From contig JAEORO010000008.1 of assembly GCA_016840855.1 (NCBI GenBank), positions 1-50,600 of the forward strand: DNA of 50,600 bases, in the 5' to 3' direction. The notes under the pieces were generated by a model. It was not told the origin of the DNA, did no database searches, and saw nothing but the letters and a program-made list of their open reading frames with translations. Shown one piece after another: positions 43,343 to 50,600 of this stretch (its first letter is position 1; each line of letters begins with the position of its first letter). The position numbers and the translations under genes are program-made. Source of the stretch: Candidatus Thorarchaeota archaeon. Its GTDB lineage: Archaea > Asgardarchaeota > Thorarchaeia > Thorarchaeales > Thorarchaeaceae.

Positions 43343-44635
43343 ATGTTAGACAAGATTCTCACTGAGAAATTCAGAAGAACATTGAAGATGGTATTCACAG
43401 ACATTCAAAATCAACAGGACCGACGTGATGAACAAGAGTTCGCAAAAGACGAAACACGCATCAAAGAGCGACTGCTTGATACTTTCACGCCCTACCGACC
43501 AGATGTAATTCTCGACAATGACTTTCGCATTGCCGCAATTGATGGTTCTGGCTCTGACAGCTTGATGACCCTAGATGATATTCGCATTCATCTCATTAGT
43601 ACATCGACCATTATAGTAGATACAAATACACGATCTGAGAACTTGTTTTCACCACTTGAGCGAAGCACCTTGGAGGCTGAATTAGGTGAGCAACCTCATG
43701 TCGAGATTCATTGGCATTCAGGTGTACGGAACGATGCCCGTGAAAAGTTGGCAGAAACGCTCGCAAACATTTACCCTTTGAAAGACGTTGTTAAACTCAC
43801 CCTGCCATTTTTCCAAGACTATACTAAAGGGAGGATTTCGTCATTCTCTGACTTTACAGAAACAGAGTATGAGAAACATGTCCCTCGTTTACGAGAGATT
43901 GACTCATTGATATCTAGAGAACAACAACTAACAAATCCAATAGTACATGAAGAGATCAGAAAGACTAGTGAGTACGCTGCGGCGCGCAAAGTTTTGATGA
44001 GTGACACAAATCCCAAATATCTCCTCTTGGATGGTGCTCTTTCAGTCTTCATGCATTTTGTACGACATTACCCATCTATGCCTAGTGGATTTATGCTTAG
44101 AGACCTATGTGTCCTTGCAAGGCAGAAGAATGTGATACTATGTGCTGTTAGCAAGAACCATACAATTCCGTTTGCTCATCGTATTGCAAATATGGCAAGG
44201 GATGTGTTTGGGGAGAACGCAAAATGGTTCTGTCACCTGCCTAGTAATGAAGATCCCGAGGGTGGTCTTCATATCTATGAGGATCGGACATACATTCCAC
44301 CCATGCTTGCAGTTCCATACCTGTATAGTTTCTCTCGGGACAATAGACCCTCGAGAATTGACTTTGATAGAATCTGGTGGCTTGAGAACATATTTGTTCC
44401 CGGAGATTCTGGAGCAACACGTGCCAATGAGAAGGCTCTCTTTGCTGAGCTTGAGTTCATGTCAAGAGATGCCAGATGGTATGGATACCCAGTACCACTT
44501 GCTCTGGCGCATGAATCATGTAAATTGGGCTATGAGGACCTACGACTAGCAAAAGAAGTATGCATGGATGTCCGGTCTGAAATGAACTTGGAACGACGAG
44601 AAGCACAGCCACTTCGTGCTGATTATGATCTATAA
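43343..44635 (+). CDS. nurA: NurA 5'-3' nuclease
   Basis: This 430-residue nuclease works with HerA to resect DNA ends. Core motifs are IAAIDGSGSD at about residue 65 (first aspartate), YLLLDGALS near residue 230, AVSKNHTIPFAH and a final VPLALAHESCKL. The length fits the larger archaeal NurA proteins. The frame continues 28 codons upstream to a GTG at 43259; I chose the ATG at 43343 because GGCGAG and GGAG lie just before it and family members begin near there. The herA gene starts 15 bases after its stop. Confidence 0.85.
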   Translation: MLDKILTEKFRRTLKMVFTDIQNQQDRRDEQEFAKDETRIKERLLDTFTPYRPDVILDNDFRIAAIDGSGSDSLMTLDDIRIHLISTSTIIVDTNTRSENLFSPLERSTLEAELGEQPHVEIHWHSGVRNDAREKLAETLANIYPLKDVVKLTLPFFQDYTKGRISSFSDFTETEYEKHVPRLREIDSLISREQQLTNPIVHEEIRKTSEYAAARKVLMSDTNPKYLLLDGALSVFMHFVRHYPSMPSGFMLRDLCVLARQKNVILCAVSKNHTIPFAHRIANMARDVFGENAKWFCHLPSNEDPEGGLHIYEDRTYIPPMLAVPYLYSFSRDNRPSRIDFDRIWWLENIFVPGDSGATRANEKALFAELEFMSRDARWYGYPVPLALAHESCKLGYEDLRLAKEVCMDVRSEMNLERREAQPLRADYDL

Positions 44636-44650
44636 ACCGAGGAACCAAAA

Positions 44651-46411
44651 ATGAGTTTGGATAAAGAGAAACTTGGAGAACTTTATGGTAAAGTGGGTGT
44701 GGGCAACCAGACCTCACTTGGGATAATGGGAAGTAATCGCGATATAAGCGTTGGAGAGATATTTTTGATCTACTCCCATCGTGATGGCCATGAACGAGTA
44801 TTCTTCTTCAGAGTCCTTGGTCTGGAGAACTATCTACGGCAGGTCGATGATCTTGCTCGTGTAGCTGGAACCTTGATGGTCGAAGGAGATGCATATCTCT
44901 CAGGTATTGAACGGAACATGTTACTCTCTGTTGGTGGTCGAATGCTTGGCTATGCAGAGGAGAAGAATGGAAAATGGGTTTTTTACTCACCACGACGACT
45001 TCCAGACCACTTAGCATCAGTTTATCGACCAATATCAGGCACATCTGATGAAAATGTTAGAAACATGCTAGAAGGACAGACAGAAGGAGAGATCTACGTT
45101 GGTGACTTGCAGGTTGGAGAGGATACATTGGATGTTCCAATCAAAATTCCATCGAAGTTCTTGCCTATGCATGTTGGAATATTTGGTTCTACAGGTGCTG
45201 GAAAGAGCAATCTGATGATGGTGCTGATTAAGTCAGTCATTGACAATAACCTAAATGCCTTTAGAAATCCGTCGAAGAAACTCCCTCGGATATCCGGGTT
45301 TTGCATTGACCCTCATGACGAGTTTGCCAAAGGAGTTGATAAGTACGGAATTCAACACGTAGTAGAAGAAATGAGTCCCTCAACGCGATCCGAGGTCATT
45401 GGAGATTTCTATTACCTTACAACCCATAAGAGAGCAACAACAAGAGAGATTCGGAAATATGCTTCTGAAATCAGAATTCTGTGGTCAGAGATACAACCGC
45501 GAGACCTTTACTCAATACGCGACTTCACTCCTGAGATGTCTTCTTTCATAGACTCACAATATTCTGTGGCAAAAGAAGACTGGATAAGTGCGATTCTTAA
45601 ACTGAATGAAGATGAAGCCGGAGTTCCTGCAGGCACTTTAAGAGCAGTTAAACGCAGGCTTAGTTTTCTTGAGAGGTCTCCTATCTTCATCGAAACTGGG
45701 GCTTCCATCCTAAGTGATATCTTCATCGCAATGGAAACCGGTAGAATACTTGTTGTCAACACGAGTCTCATGGGTGACATGGAGCAATTCTTACTCACAA
45801 CCATTGTTACGCGAACATTATCCGATATGCGGCGAGCTCTAAAGAGTAGCGGAAATCTAAGTGATTTTGAGAGCCAAGGCTTTATGCGACTTCCATCACC
45901 ATTCTTCAAAAATGTAAAAGATCGGGCTCGTGCGTTTTATGGTCTTGGAGGCGTAAAAGATGACACTCCTGTCCAAGATCCCCGTTCACTTCCAGTCATT
46001 CAAGTGACAGTTGAGGAAGCCCCATCCATTCTGAATCCTGAGCTTATGAGAGGTCAATCAGTTTTCAAGGACATCTCGCGTCAAGGACGGAAGTTTAACA
46101 TTGGTCTTTTAGTTGTGAGCCAGCAAGTCAGCGTTCTTGATAATGTAATATTGAGTCAGATGAACACGGAGATTAATCTGAGACTGGGGAATGAACGAGA
46201 AATCCGTGCCTGCATAGAGAACGCAAGTGTGAATATATCTGGGTTTGAAGATGAGTTTCGAGTCATGTCTAGAGGAGAGGCTATTGTTACTCAATCATAT
46301 AGAGAGCTTCCTTTGCCAATCAGAATACCACTCTTTGATGACATATATGAGAAAGACAGACACAGATACAAGGATAAAGGGTCAAAGAAAAGTGAGGAAC
46401 ACATTCTCTGA
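44651..46411 (+). CDS. herA: HerA DNA translocase/helicase
   Basis: This 586-residue FtsK-like hexameric ATPase drives DNA through the NurA nuclease. The N-terminal HAS-barrel begins LYGKVGVGNQTSLGIMGSNR. Walker A is GIFGSTGAGKSNLMMVLIKS near residue 180; Walker B is VIQVTVEEAPSILN near residue 460, with consecutive glutamates; the arginine/sensor region is NIGLLVVSQQVSVLDNVILS, followed by QMNTEINLRLGNEREI. Length is normal for HerA. It sits between nurA (15-base gap) and mre11 (10-base gap), the classic archaeal end-resection order. Confidence 0.93.
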   Translation: MSLDKEKLGELYGKVGVGNQTSLGIMGSNRDISVGEIFLIYSHRDGHERVFFFRVLGLENYLRQVDDLARVAGTLMVEGDAYLSGIERNMLLSVGGRMLGYAEEKNGKWVFYSPRRLPDHLASVYRPISGTSDENVRNMLEGQTEGEIYVGDLQVGEDTLDVPIKIPSKFLPMHVGIFGSTGAGKSNLMMVLIKSVIDNNLNAFRNPSKKLPRISGFCIDPHDEFAKGVDKYGIQHVVEEMSPSTRSEVIGDFYYLTTHKRATTREIRKYASEIRILWSEIQPRDLYSIRDFTPEMSSFIDSQYSVAKEDWISAILKLNEDEAGVPAGTLRAVKRRLSFLERSPIFIETGASILSDIFIAMETGRILVVNTSLMGDMEQFLLTTIVTRTLSDMRRALKSSGNLSDFESQGFMRLPSPFFKNVKDRARAFYGLGGVKDDTPVQDPRSLPVIQVTVEEAPSILNPELMRGQSVFKDISRQGRKFNIGLLVVSQQVSVLDNVILSQMNTEINLRLGNEREIRACIENASVNISGFEDEFRVMSRGEAIVTQSYRELPLPIRIPLFDDIYEKDRHRYKDKGSKKSEEHIL

Positions 46412-46421
46412 GGTTAATTAA

Positions 46422-47732
46422 ATGAAGGCACGAATCGCTCATATCTCAGATACACATCTTGGCACCCGTCCAAGGGATGGCATACGCCCCAACGTATGGG
46501 GCGAGGAGATGCGGTCTCAGCTACTTGAGAACGATTTCTATGAGCGGTTCCGAGAGATCTTTGAAAAAATCTCGAAGCTTGACCCCCCGGTGGACCTTGT
46601 TGTTCACTCTGGGGATTTGTATAATTCTCCTTGGGAAGGTAATCCATCTCAACCTCCTGTTGTGGCACAGGAAACTGCCATCACCGTTTTGCAGAACTTC
46701 ATAGAAAAAACTGGGATTCCAGTTCTCATCATCGAGGGTAATCATGGTCTCTATAGACTCCTAGAAGTTTCTCTTTTGGACAGTCTGAAAATGGCTGTTC
46801 CAGGTCTCGATATTGCCACACAACAGGATCTAAAACGTGCAGTACGAACAGGAGATCCTCTTGTTCGCTCCTACGATAAATTAGATGTCTACTGCTTTCC
46901 CTTCATGGACTACGCTGTTCTCAAATCCGCGGACATGACTACCATTTTTGACGATTGGATAACAACTCACCAGACTCGCATCAAGTCTAGGCCATCAATT
47001 GCAGTAGCTCATGGTATGGATATTGACCAGACGCTTTTCAAGACTATATTCTCGATAGGCTACGACTATGTCGCATTAGGTCATGACCATCATCAACATC
47101 AGCAATCCAAAAATGCGTGGTATGCTGGATCTACAGAACGATGGAGATTCGATGAAACCCGTCACGAGAAAGGATTCCTCGTAGTAGATATTGAAGCAGG
47201 TTCTCTGCCAGTAGTAACGCCTTTCCTCCTTGAGTACCAAAGACCCATCATAAACGAGAAGATAATGATAGAAGTTGAAGATTCTGTAGAGTCGGTGTCA
47301 GACAAAGTATTTGCTCTATTTGATGACAAAGGTGTGAAAACGCCATGGGATCCTGAGACTGCTGCAAGAATTCGTCTTGTCTTCGAAGGGAAGGCAACGC
47401 GTATGAGTTCATTTGAACTTGGAATGGCTCTTGAATCTCTAAGGATGCGAATCCTATCGAAAGACTCTGAATACAATGTATCACAGTTCTTTTGGAACGT
47501 TAAACAATCGGTTGATGAGGAATTCACAGCTGCATCATATCCTGAAATCGAATCCGAATATCTCATCCAAGATCCAGAAGATGATTTCCGAGCATACCTC
47601 GAAACCCTTGAGATTGACAAGACGATGGACACGACTATGCTTACAAAGATTGCAGTACGCTCTCTTGAGCATGCTGTTGGGAAAAAACAGGGTCGATTGA
47701 GTACAGAATCAGTAATGGAGGATGACAAATGA
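46422..47732 (+). CDS. mre11: Mre11 nuclease
   Basis: This 436-residue metallophosphatase nuclease forms a complex with Rad50 to open and trim DNA breaks. Motifs in order are ISDTHLG, HSGDLYN, EGNHG (usually GNHD; the N and H are kept), AVAHGMD and LGHDHHH. A capping domain and a C-terminal helical region for Rad50 binding follow. GAGGTTAA precedes the ATG. The last 4 bases overlap the rad50 start (ATGA), indicating coupled translation. Confidence 0.93.
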   Translation: MKARIAHISDTHLGTRPRDGIRPNVWGEEMRSQLLENDFYERFREIFEKISKLDPPVDLVVHSGDLYNSPWEGNPSQPPVVAQETAITVLQNFIEKTGIPVLIIEGNHGLYRLLEVSLLDSLKMAVPGLDIATQQDLKRAVRTGDPLVRSYDKLDVYCFPFMDYAVLKSADMTTIFDDWITTHQTRIKSRPSIAVAHGMDIDQTLFKTIFSIGYDYVALGHDHHQHQQSKNAWYAGSTERWRFDETRHEKGFLVVDIEAGSLPVVTPFLLEYQRPIINEKIMIEVEDSVESVSDKVFALFDDKGVKTPWDPETAARIRLVFEGKATRMSSFELGMALESLRMRILSKDSEYNVSQFFWNVKQSVDEEFTAASYPEIESEYLIQDPEDDFRAYLETLEIDKTMDTTMLTKIAVRSLEHAVGKKQGRLSTESVMEDDK

Positions 47733-49807
47733 AAATCCTTCAGCTTAAGATTCGTAACTTCAAACCCTTTAGCAACCTGACTCTTCCTGAGGGGGATGCT
47801 GAGCTCCCAGATGGCCTTATTCTAATAAGAGGTCCCAATTCTACAGGCAAATCCTCACTCTTCGAAGCAGTCCTTTGGGGTCTCTGGGGTGCAGATGCAG
47901 TAGATCTTACCAATGATGAACTCATCAACTTCAGGTCTACATCGTGCCAGGTAGTTCTTACTTTTCAGGTTGCAGGAACACAATACAAGATCGACCGTTC
48001 ATATGACCCAGCGAATGGAATGGCTGTTGTTCTTTTCGCAAATCGAGAGAGTGCTTGGAAACGTATAGCCGATAAGAGCAAGTCCGTTAGCTCCAAGCTT
48101 GATGAGATTCTTTCCCTTGAGCTTAGACAAGCATTGAGTACGCTTCTGGTTAGACAAGGTGAGGTCGCAGTAATTGCTAACGCCACACCATCTGTTTTAC
48201 GAGACCTACTTGTAAAGGTCTATGACATAGACTTGCTTCATCAGATGTCAGGTCACCTAGAAAGTTTAGAAAAAGACATAGACTCAAAAGTGAGGTCCCG
48301 AGAGTTAGAGTATATACGTCCTGAACAACTCCAGAAACAGATTGAGGAATGTCAGAATCGAATAACTCGTTTTGAAACCGGATTAGATGTCAAGAAGAAG
48401 GAGATCATCTCCACCGAAAAGATACTACAAGACCTACCAGATACCGATGTCCTCAAGAAGATTCATGAACTCACCTCTTACATTGAATCCCTTCAACGTG
48501 AAGTGGGAGTAAAGCGTGAAGGGCTTGAGGCTGATTTGGCTTTGGCTGGTGTCGTTGACGCCAGCTCGAAAATTCTGAATGCACGATTGGAAGCCCTTGA
48601 AAAGGGACGAAAACGAATTGAGGGTGAACGAAAAGCAGCTAAAGGAAAACTACAGCTAATAGACCAAGAAATAGGCTTGATTTCAGGCACTCAAATTGAT
48701 TTGGAGAGTAAAATAGCGACACTCACCAGTGCCGGAGCAGACGATATCATTGAGTGTCCAACTTGCGCGAAGCCACTTTCTCCTGAGGATCGAAAGAAAC
48801 TTGTTGCGGAATATAGAAGCACAATTGATGAAGGACTAACCAGAAGAAAAAGAATTGAACAAGAGAAAAAAGATCTCATTGCCGCATCTGATGATTTTGA
48901 TGACCAACTCAATAGAATGTCCAAGAGTGAAGATGCAGTTAAACGCGTCAGTCAAGGACAAAAAAGAGTCGATCAGGCTAAAGAGAAAGTTGTCAAAGCT
49001 GAGGCGGAGTTTTCCACCCTGCTGAAGAAATTTGGCATAAAGAGTGCTGAAACTTTACTCAAGAAATACAAGATGGATACTGTCCTTGACCTGCAGAAGA
49101 AGGTAATCTCCTTAGAGGCCACGTTGAAAGCTCTAAGAAAGGAAACAAAGGAGACCGAGGAAAACATTCAGAGAGAGCATGATACGATATCTGAGCTAAA
49201 AGGTAAGCAAACGGATATGATACGAATAGGAGCTGAGATTGCAGGCCTCGAGAGCATGAACGAGCATGCAAAGTATGTGCGAAGGCGTCTTGTTAGTGGA
49301 TTTGTCACTGATTATGTATTCCAGAAACGATTGCTTGGCATAATCAGGGGTGCAACCAATCCATATGTCAAATCATTTACCAATGGCCAATATTCTGCTA
49401 TTGACTTGGAGCCAACACCTGCGAAGGGCCGTTCAGGTCCTGGACTTATTCTTAGAATCTGGGATGAAAGAGACCAAGCTTGGAAAAAAACTTCTCAGCT
49501 TAGTTATGGCGATAGGACTGCCATTAGCCTTGCTTTACGGATGGGAATCAGTCGCACGATGAGTAGCATTCGACCTCTTAAGGACAGCCCTGTAGTGACA
49601 CCGAGAGTTCGCTCCGTCTTTCTTGATGAGCCTTTAGGAGGTCTCGATAAAATGCGACGCGAGGCTGTAGTAAGGAATCTGATGAATGATCAAAGTTTTG
49701 AACAGATCCTTTTGATAACTCATACCGATGTACAAGGTTGGGAAGAACTCCCCGTCATCGATGTCATGAAAGATGGCGCATCAAGTCTTGCAGTTCTCAA
49801 TATGTAG
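47729..49807 (+). CDS. rad50: Rad50 ATPase with short coiled coil and zinc hook
   Basis: This 692-residue SMC-like ATPase partners with Mre11. Walker A is GPNSTGKSSLFEAVLWG (about residue 35), the zinc hook is CPTC at residues 343-346, Walker B is VFLDEPLGGLD near residue 630. The coiled-coil arms (about 175-340 and 350-530) are shorter than in typical Rad50, which is near 850-900 residues in Pyrococcus. The signature, normally LSGGE, reads LSYGD. A short arm means a shorter bridge between DNA ends. The ATG overlaps the mre11 stop. Confidence 0.9.
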   Translation: MKILQLKIRNFKPFSNLTLPEGDAELPDGLILIRGPNSTGKSSLFEAVLWGLWGADAVDLTNDELINFRSTSCQVVLTFQVAGTQYKIDRSYDPANGMAVVLFANRESAWKRIADKSKSVSSKLDEILSLELRQALSTLLVRQGEVAVIANATPSVLRDLLVKVYDIDLLHQMSGHLESLEKDIDSKVRSRELEYIRPEQLQKQIEECQNRITRFETGLDVKKKEIISTEKILQDLPDTDVLKKIHELTSYIESLQREVGVKREGLEADLALAGVVDASSKILNARLEALEKGRKRIEGERKAAKGKLQLIDQEIGLISGTQIDLESKIATLTSAGADDIIECPTCAKPLSPEDRKKLVAEYRSTIDEGLTRRKRIEQEKKDLIAASDDFDDQLNRMSKSEDAVKRVSQGQKRVDQAKEKVVKAEAEFSTLLKKFGIKSAETLLKKYKMDTVLDLQKKVISLEATLKALRKETKETEENIQREHDTISELKGKQTDMIRIGAEIAGLESMNEHAKYVRRRLVSGFVTDYVFQKRLLGIIRGATNPYVKSFTNGQYSAIDLEPTPAKGRSGPGLILRIWDERDQAWKKTSQLSYGDRTAISLALRMGISRTMSSIRPLKDSPVVTPRVRSVFLDEPLGGLDKMRREAVVRNLMNDQSFEQILLITHTDVQGWEELPVIDVMKDGASSLAVLNM

Positions 49808-49825
49808 TTCAGGCACGCGTTGGAA

Positions 49826-49834
49826 CATATATTA
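49826..49834 (+). promoter_or_regulatory. TATA-like box upstream of the membrane protein gene
   Basis: CATATATTA lies 27 bases before the ATG at 49861, consistent with an archaeal TATA box and a leaderless or nearly leaderless transcript. Confidence 0.45.
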
Positions 49835-49860
49835 ATCAGGGAACTATCATCGCATAAACC

Positions 49861-50600
49861 ATGCATAAACTCGAGATTAGCCATGGCCGGATTCGGCAAG
49901 TATCAATGAGAGTTGATAAGTGGCTTCTTCGAGTTGGAGAAAAGATTGCAGGATTTCTAATTGATTACCGGTATCTCATCTCAGTGATGCTCATTGGGCT
50001 CATTGTCTGGTCAATTGTATTCAATGTAGCAGTTATTGATTACATTAATTCAAGTAGATGGGTCACCCGCAGCGTTTGGTTAGGACCGTTACCTGATCCT
50101 GGAACCATACAACTATTCGGATTTACCATCGAATATCAAATTGAAGGATACAGTGACTACTCATTTTACTATGTTCATTGGGGATACAACACTCTTAACG
50201 GAGTAATGCCATACTCCCCTGAATATGGGTTCATTAATTTAGAAGGCATTACGAACAATAATGGTGCCCACATGTTCCCTCCTTTCACATCGTATCTCTA
50301 CGCTGCAGGGATTGCGCTTGGGAACTTCATGGGGTGGACAAACTGGGGAATTGGCTTGTTAATTGCTGCATTTGGCTATTTGACAGCACTCCCAGTCTAT
50401 GGTATTGCTAGCGAGTTGTCTGAAAACAAGCGTGTCGGTGATGTTGCTGCGTTAACATATCTGCTGAACCCATTGATGCTTTACCATATAGACTTCCTGT
50501 GGTTCAATCCATCTCCCTTTGTCTTCTTCTTCTTTGCTGGATTCTATATGTTGATCCGAGGAAAGCGACTCACAGGGACATTACTCATCGTGTCAGCTGC
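49861..50600 (+). CDS. Polytopic membrane protein, GT-C glycosyltransferase-like (partial)
   Basis: An open frame starts at the ATG at 49861 and runs off the right edge (246 codons). There is a short basic cytoplasmic start, a first membrane segment (YLISVMLIGLIVWSIVFNVA), a long outer loop with SFYYVHWGYNTLNGVMPYSP, and then several membrane helices (YLYAAGIALGNFM, WGIGLLIAAFGYLTALPVYG, PFVFFFFAGFYMLI). The large first loop and the NPLMLYHI stretch recall GT-C mannosyl/oligosaccharyltransferases, which use polyprenyl-phosphate sugars, but I cannot confirm the family from this fragment. The C-terminal part is missing. Confidence 0.6.
   Translation, partial: MHKLEISHGRIRQVSMRVDKWLLRVGEKIAGFLIDYRYLISVMLIGLIVWSIVFNVAVIDYINSSRWVTRSVWLGPLPDPGTIQLFGFTIEYQIEGYSDYSFYYVHWGYNTLNGVMPYSPEYGFINLEGITNNNGAHMFPPFTSYLYAAGIALGNFMGWTNWGIGLLIAAFGYLTALPVYGIASELSENKRVGDVAALTYLLNPLMLYHIDFLWFNPSPFVFFFFAGFYMLIRGKRLTGTLLIVSA

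Noticed and set aside
47162-47728. 188-codon minus-strand frame
   Set aside because: It is antisense to mre11, Ser/Arg-rich and low in complexity, with no ribosome-binding site.
1-50600. CRISPR array, insertion sequence or prophage
   Set aside because: I saw no spaced direct repeats, no transposase or phage-like genes and no composition shift.

Overview
The window looks like one contiguous piece of an archaeal chromosome. Evidence for Archaea: a primase large subunit (PriL), the ribosome-recycling ATPase ABCE1, both archaeosine synthase proteins (ArcS and RaSEA), a NurA-HerA-Mre11-Rad50 gene cluster, the bifunctional fructose-1,6-bisphosphate aldolase/phosphatase, and TATA-like boxes about 25 bases upstream of several genes. 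Translation starts mix Shine-Dalgarno sites (often GGTGAT or GAGGTGAT) with apparently leaderless ATG, GTG and TTG starts. GC content is moderate. My best guess is an uncultured Asgard-type archaeon (Thorarchaeota-like), but no gene here proves that placement. I see no phage, transposon, integrase or CRISPR array. Coding density is high and no gap without a gene exceeds 300 bases.

Layout. 1-5.4 kb: a DUF763 gene cut by the left edge, a DUF3795 protein, a single-cysteine thioredoxin-fold protein, a methyltransferase, a zinc ribbon, PriL, an OGG-type glycosylase and MobB. 5.5-13.2 kb: a four-gene ABC exporter-like operon with two different ATPases and two different ~970-residue FtsX/MacB-type permeases; the second ATPase carries a C-terminal zinc ribbon. 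13.2-19.1 kb: a Toprim protein, an alcohol dehydrogenase and an OsmC protein (the last two diverge from one TTTAAA promoter), then a tight four-gene operon (YkgJ cysteine cluster, PHP phosphoesterase, amidohydrolase, Mut7-C RNase) and two small unknowns. 19.1-30.9 kb: ABCE1, uridine phosphorylase, then central sugar-phosphate metabolism (class I aldolase, FBP aldolase/phosphatase, triosephosphate isomerase) interleaved with a parvulin, a dehydrogenase, a ribbon-helix-helix protein, a DUF89 phosphatase, a NIF3-like protein and regulators. 30.9-34.3 kb: two nearly identical tRNA-Arg genes (CCG and GCG), an M24-fold protein, a gamma-carbonic-anhydrase-like protein and two thioredoxins. 34.4-40.5 kb: an MrfA/Hrq1-like helicase followed closely by arcS and raSEA. 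40.5-49.8 kb: an unusual DUF11-like repeat protein with no visible export signal, a degenerate metallo-beta-lactamase-fold protein, and the DNA end-resection operon nurA-herA-mre11-rad50. The right edge cuts a polytopic membrane protein resembling GT-C glycosyltransferases.

Working together: HerA/NurA and Mre11/Rad50 should process DNA ends for recombination. ArcS and RaSEA complete archaeosine at tRNA position 15. Aldolase, FBP aldolase/phosphatase and TPI form the triose-to-fructose-6-phosphate part of gluconeogenesis. The most unusual features are the dual-ATPase, dual-permease ABC operon, the ABCE1 lacking one Fe-S cysteine, four metalloenzyme-fold proteins that have lost canonical metal ligands (NIF3, M24, gamma-CA, MBL), a Rad50 with a short coiled coil and an altered signature motif, and the apparently intracellular DUF11-like repeat protein.
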